Below are positions 63,335-64,000 of a stretch of DNA of 64,000 nt, in pieces. The notes beneath the pieces are model-generated. The model was not told where the DNA came from, searched no databases, and saw only the letters and a program-made list of their open reading frames with translations. Each line of letters begins with the position of its first letter. Position 1 is the stretch's first letter. A program made the translations under genes and the position numbers. The DNA lies in contig JAQISU010000123.1 of NCBI GenBank assembly GCA_029339505.1, positions 3,456,501-3,520,500 of the forward strand. The letters are read 5' to 3'. Source of the stretch: Unio delphinus (lineage: Eukaryota; Mollusca; Bivalvia; Unionida; Unionidae).

Positions 63335-63749
63335 AATTCCAACGTTCTTCTGTCCGAGGAGTCACTCAAGGTTAAAGGAGTGTCTAAAACAGGATTGTGA
63401 TTGGAAGGGTGACTGTTAGCAGAATGACTAACGTTGGACGCAAAACTCCCAATATTGTTACTGTTGTTCCCGTTGTAAGAGTATTTCAAGGAAGGATTGG
63501 GAAGAAGATAACCGATGCAAATGCTGAGTAAATGGTCCACAATTGTTTGTCTCCATTTTGCAAACTCAAATTAGCAATGGCTGTACCGATGACACAATAC
63601 ACCACAAAGATTTGACAGAAAAAGACGATTTGCGTTTTAGGGACACGTTCTCCACACCACACCCACAAGGGTTGCTTTTGTAAATCTTGCAGAGAAGAAT
63701 TGGGTGAAGAAGTAGTCACTGTGGTCGCTGAAACTGTATTAAAGGGCAT
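63331..63749 (-). pseudogene. small membrane protein relic (element C)
   Basis: From an ATG at 63,749 (MPFNTVSATT), a hydrophobic segment (QIVFFCQIFVVYCVIGTAIA) followed by NLSLQNGDKQLW. A frameshift near 63,535 then leads to ICIGYLLPNPSLKYS and a Ser/Asn-rich tail. A gene of this pattern commonly lies between integrase and penton genes in Polintons. Confidence 0.75.
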
Positions 63750-64000
63750 GATGGATACAATTCGATGGTCCAGTTGGGTAAGTAACCATTGTCGAAAGTG
63801 CGTTTGGTTTTGCCAATGCGAACCCAATCTCCAGGGGTTAACACTCCTCCACCTTTCTTGGGGACAGCCATCATCCGGCACGTACCAAACAGACGCTCAA
63901 AAACAGTCACTTCGTTGTCAGGTGTCACATCTTGTGGGGTACGTCCGGTGCTTCTATGGTAAGATTGATTGTAGGCTTGGACTAAGTGCGGTAAGACGTC
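63716..64000 (-). pseudogene. integrase C-terminal region (element C), cut by window edge
   Basis: The frame is open from the window end: VQAYNQSYHRSTGRTPQDV, then VTVFERLFG and DWVRIGKTKRTFDNGYLPNW, the chromodomain-side end of Polinton integrases. It degenerates after NWTIELYPS, before the usual end, so the C-terminus appears truncated or frame-shifted. The catalytic core would lie beyond the window. Confidence 0.85.

Larger units (their letters stand above)
59732..64000 (-). mobile_element. element C: decayed canonical Polinton, runs off the right edge
   Basis: Minus-strand order: integrase C-terminus (cut by the window), membrane protein, penton-like protein, core protein, major capsid, short helical protein, adenain-like protease, histone-type hairpin. 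Sequences belong to a different lineage from A and B; for example the capsid is of the type often annotated as F54H12.2-like in invertebrate genomes. Most genes carry frameshifts or stops. Confidence 0.88.

Overview
The window looks like nuclear DNA of an AT-rich invertebrate animal, perhaps a mollusc. That is an inference from decayed LINEs, many mini- and microsatellites, and virus-like Polinton/Maverick elements; no host single-copy gene is recognisable. I see no tRNA, rRNA, CRISPR or bacterial operon structure.

Positions 1-24,440 are repeat-rich. They hold a 20-bp satellite (1-1,212), other tandem arrays, a LINE reverse-transcriptase relic (5,420-6,870), a second LINE relic (7,610-8,150), and three minus-strand LINE relics that carry RNase H (14,211-16,760; 19,760-21,900; 23,015-23,610).

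Positions 24,441-58,779 are the centrepiece: two related Polinton/adintovirus-like elements, one nested in the other in opposite orientation. Element A (25,164-41,899; 16.7 kb) has apparently identical 305-bp terminal inverted repeats (TIRs) and 15 main genes that all read intact. It is inserted in the packaging ATPase gene of element B (24,446-58,774; about 17.6 kb without A), with a 5-bp target duplication. B has slightly diverged 267-bp TIRs, its own 5-bp duplication and many broken genes. Both encode a DNA polymerase B fused to an SF1 helicase and an HNH-type tail, a retroviral-type integrase, a packaging ATPase, a zinc-ribbon/phospholipase A2 protein, an adenain-like protease, a double jelly-roll major capsid protein, a penton-like protein, a fibre-like protein, a membrane protein, core proteins, a zinc-finger protein and a free-standing HNH endonuclease. 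Together these would replicate DNA by protein priming, package it, build an icosahedral particle and integrate it. B also carries a tandem duplication of about 2.4 kb joining integrase and polymerase segments.

Both elements are peppered with 18-bp palindromes (outer GGAAA/TTTCY, variable self-complementary core). These sit in the same reading phase inside genes and as hairpins just after stop codons. At least one is an exact presence/absence insertion between duplicate segments of B. I consider this the most novel signal here.

Positions 58,780-64,000 hold a short spacer and then a third Polinton (C) of a different, more canonical lineage on the minus strand. It has an integrase C-terminus (cut by the window edge), membrane protein, penton-like protein, core protein, major capsid relic and protease relic. 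Just past the protease relic is a hairpin of histone-mRNA type; similar hairpins occur at 17,301 and 19,070.
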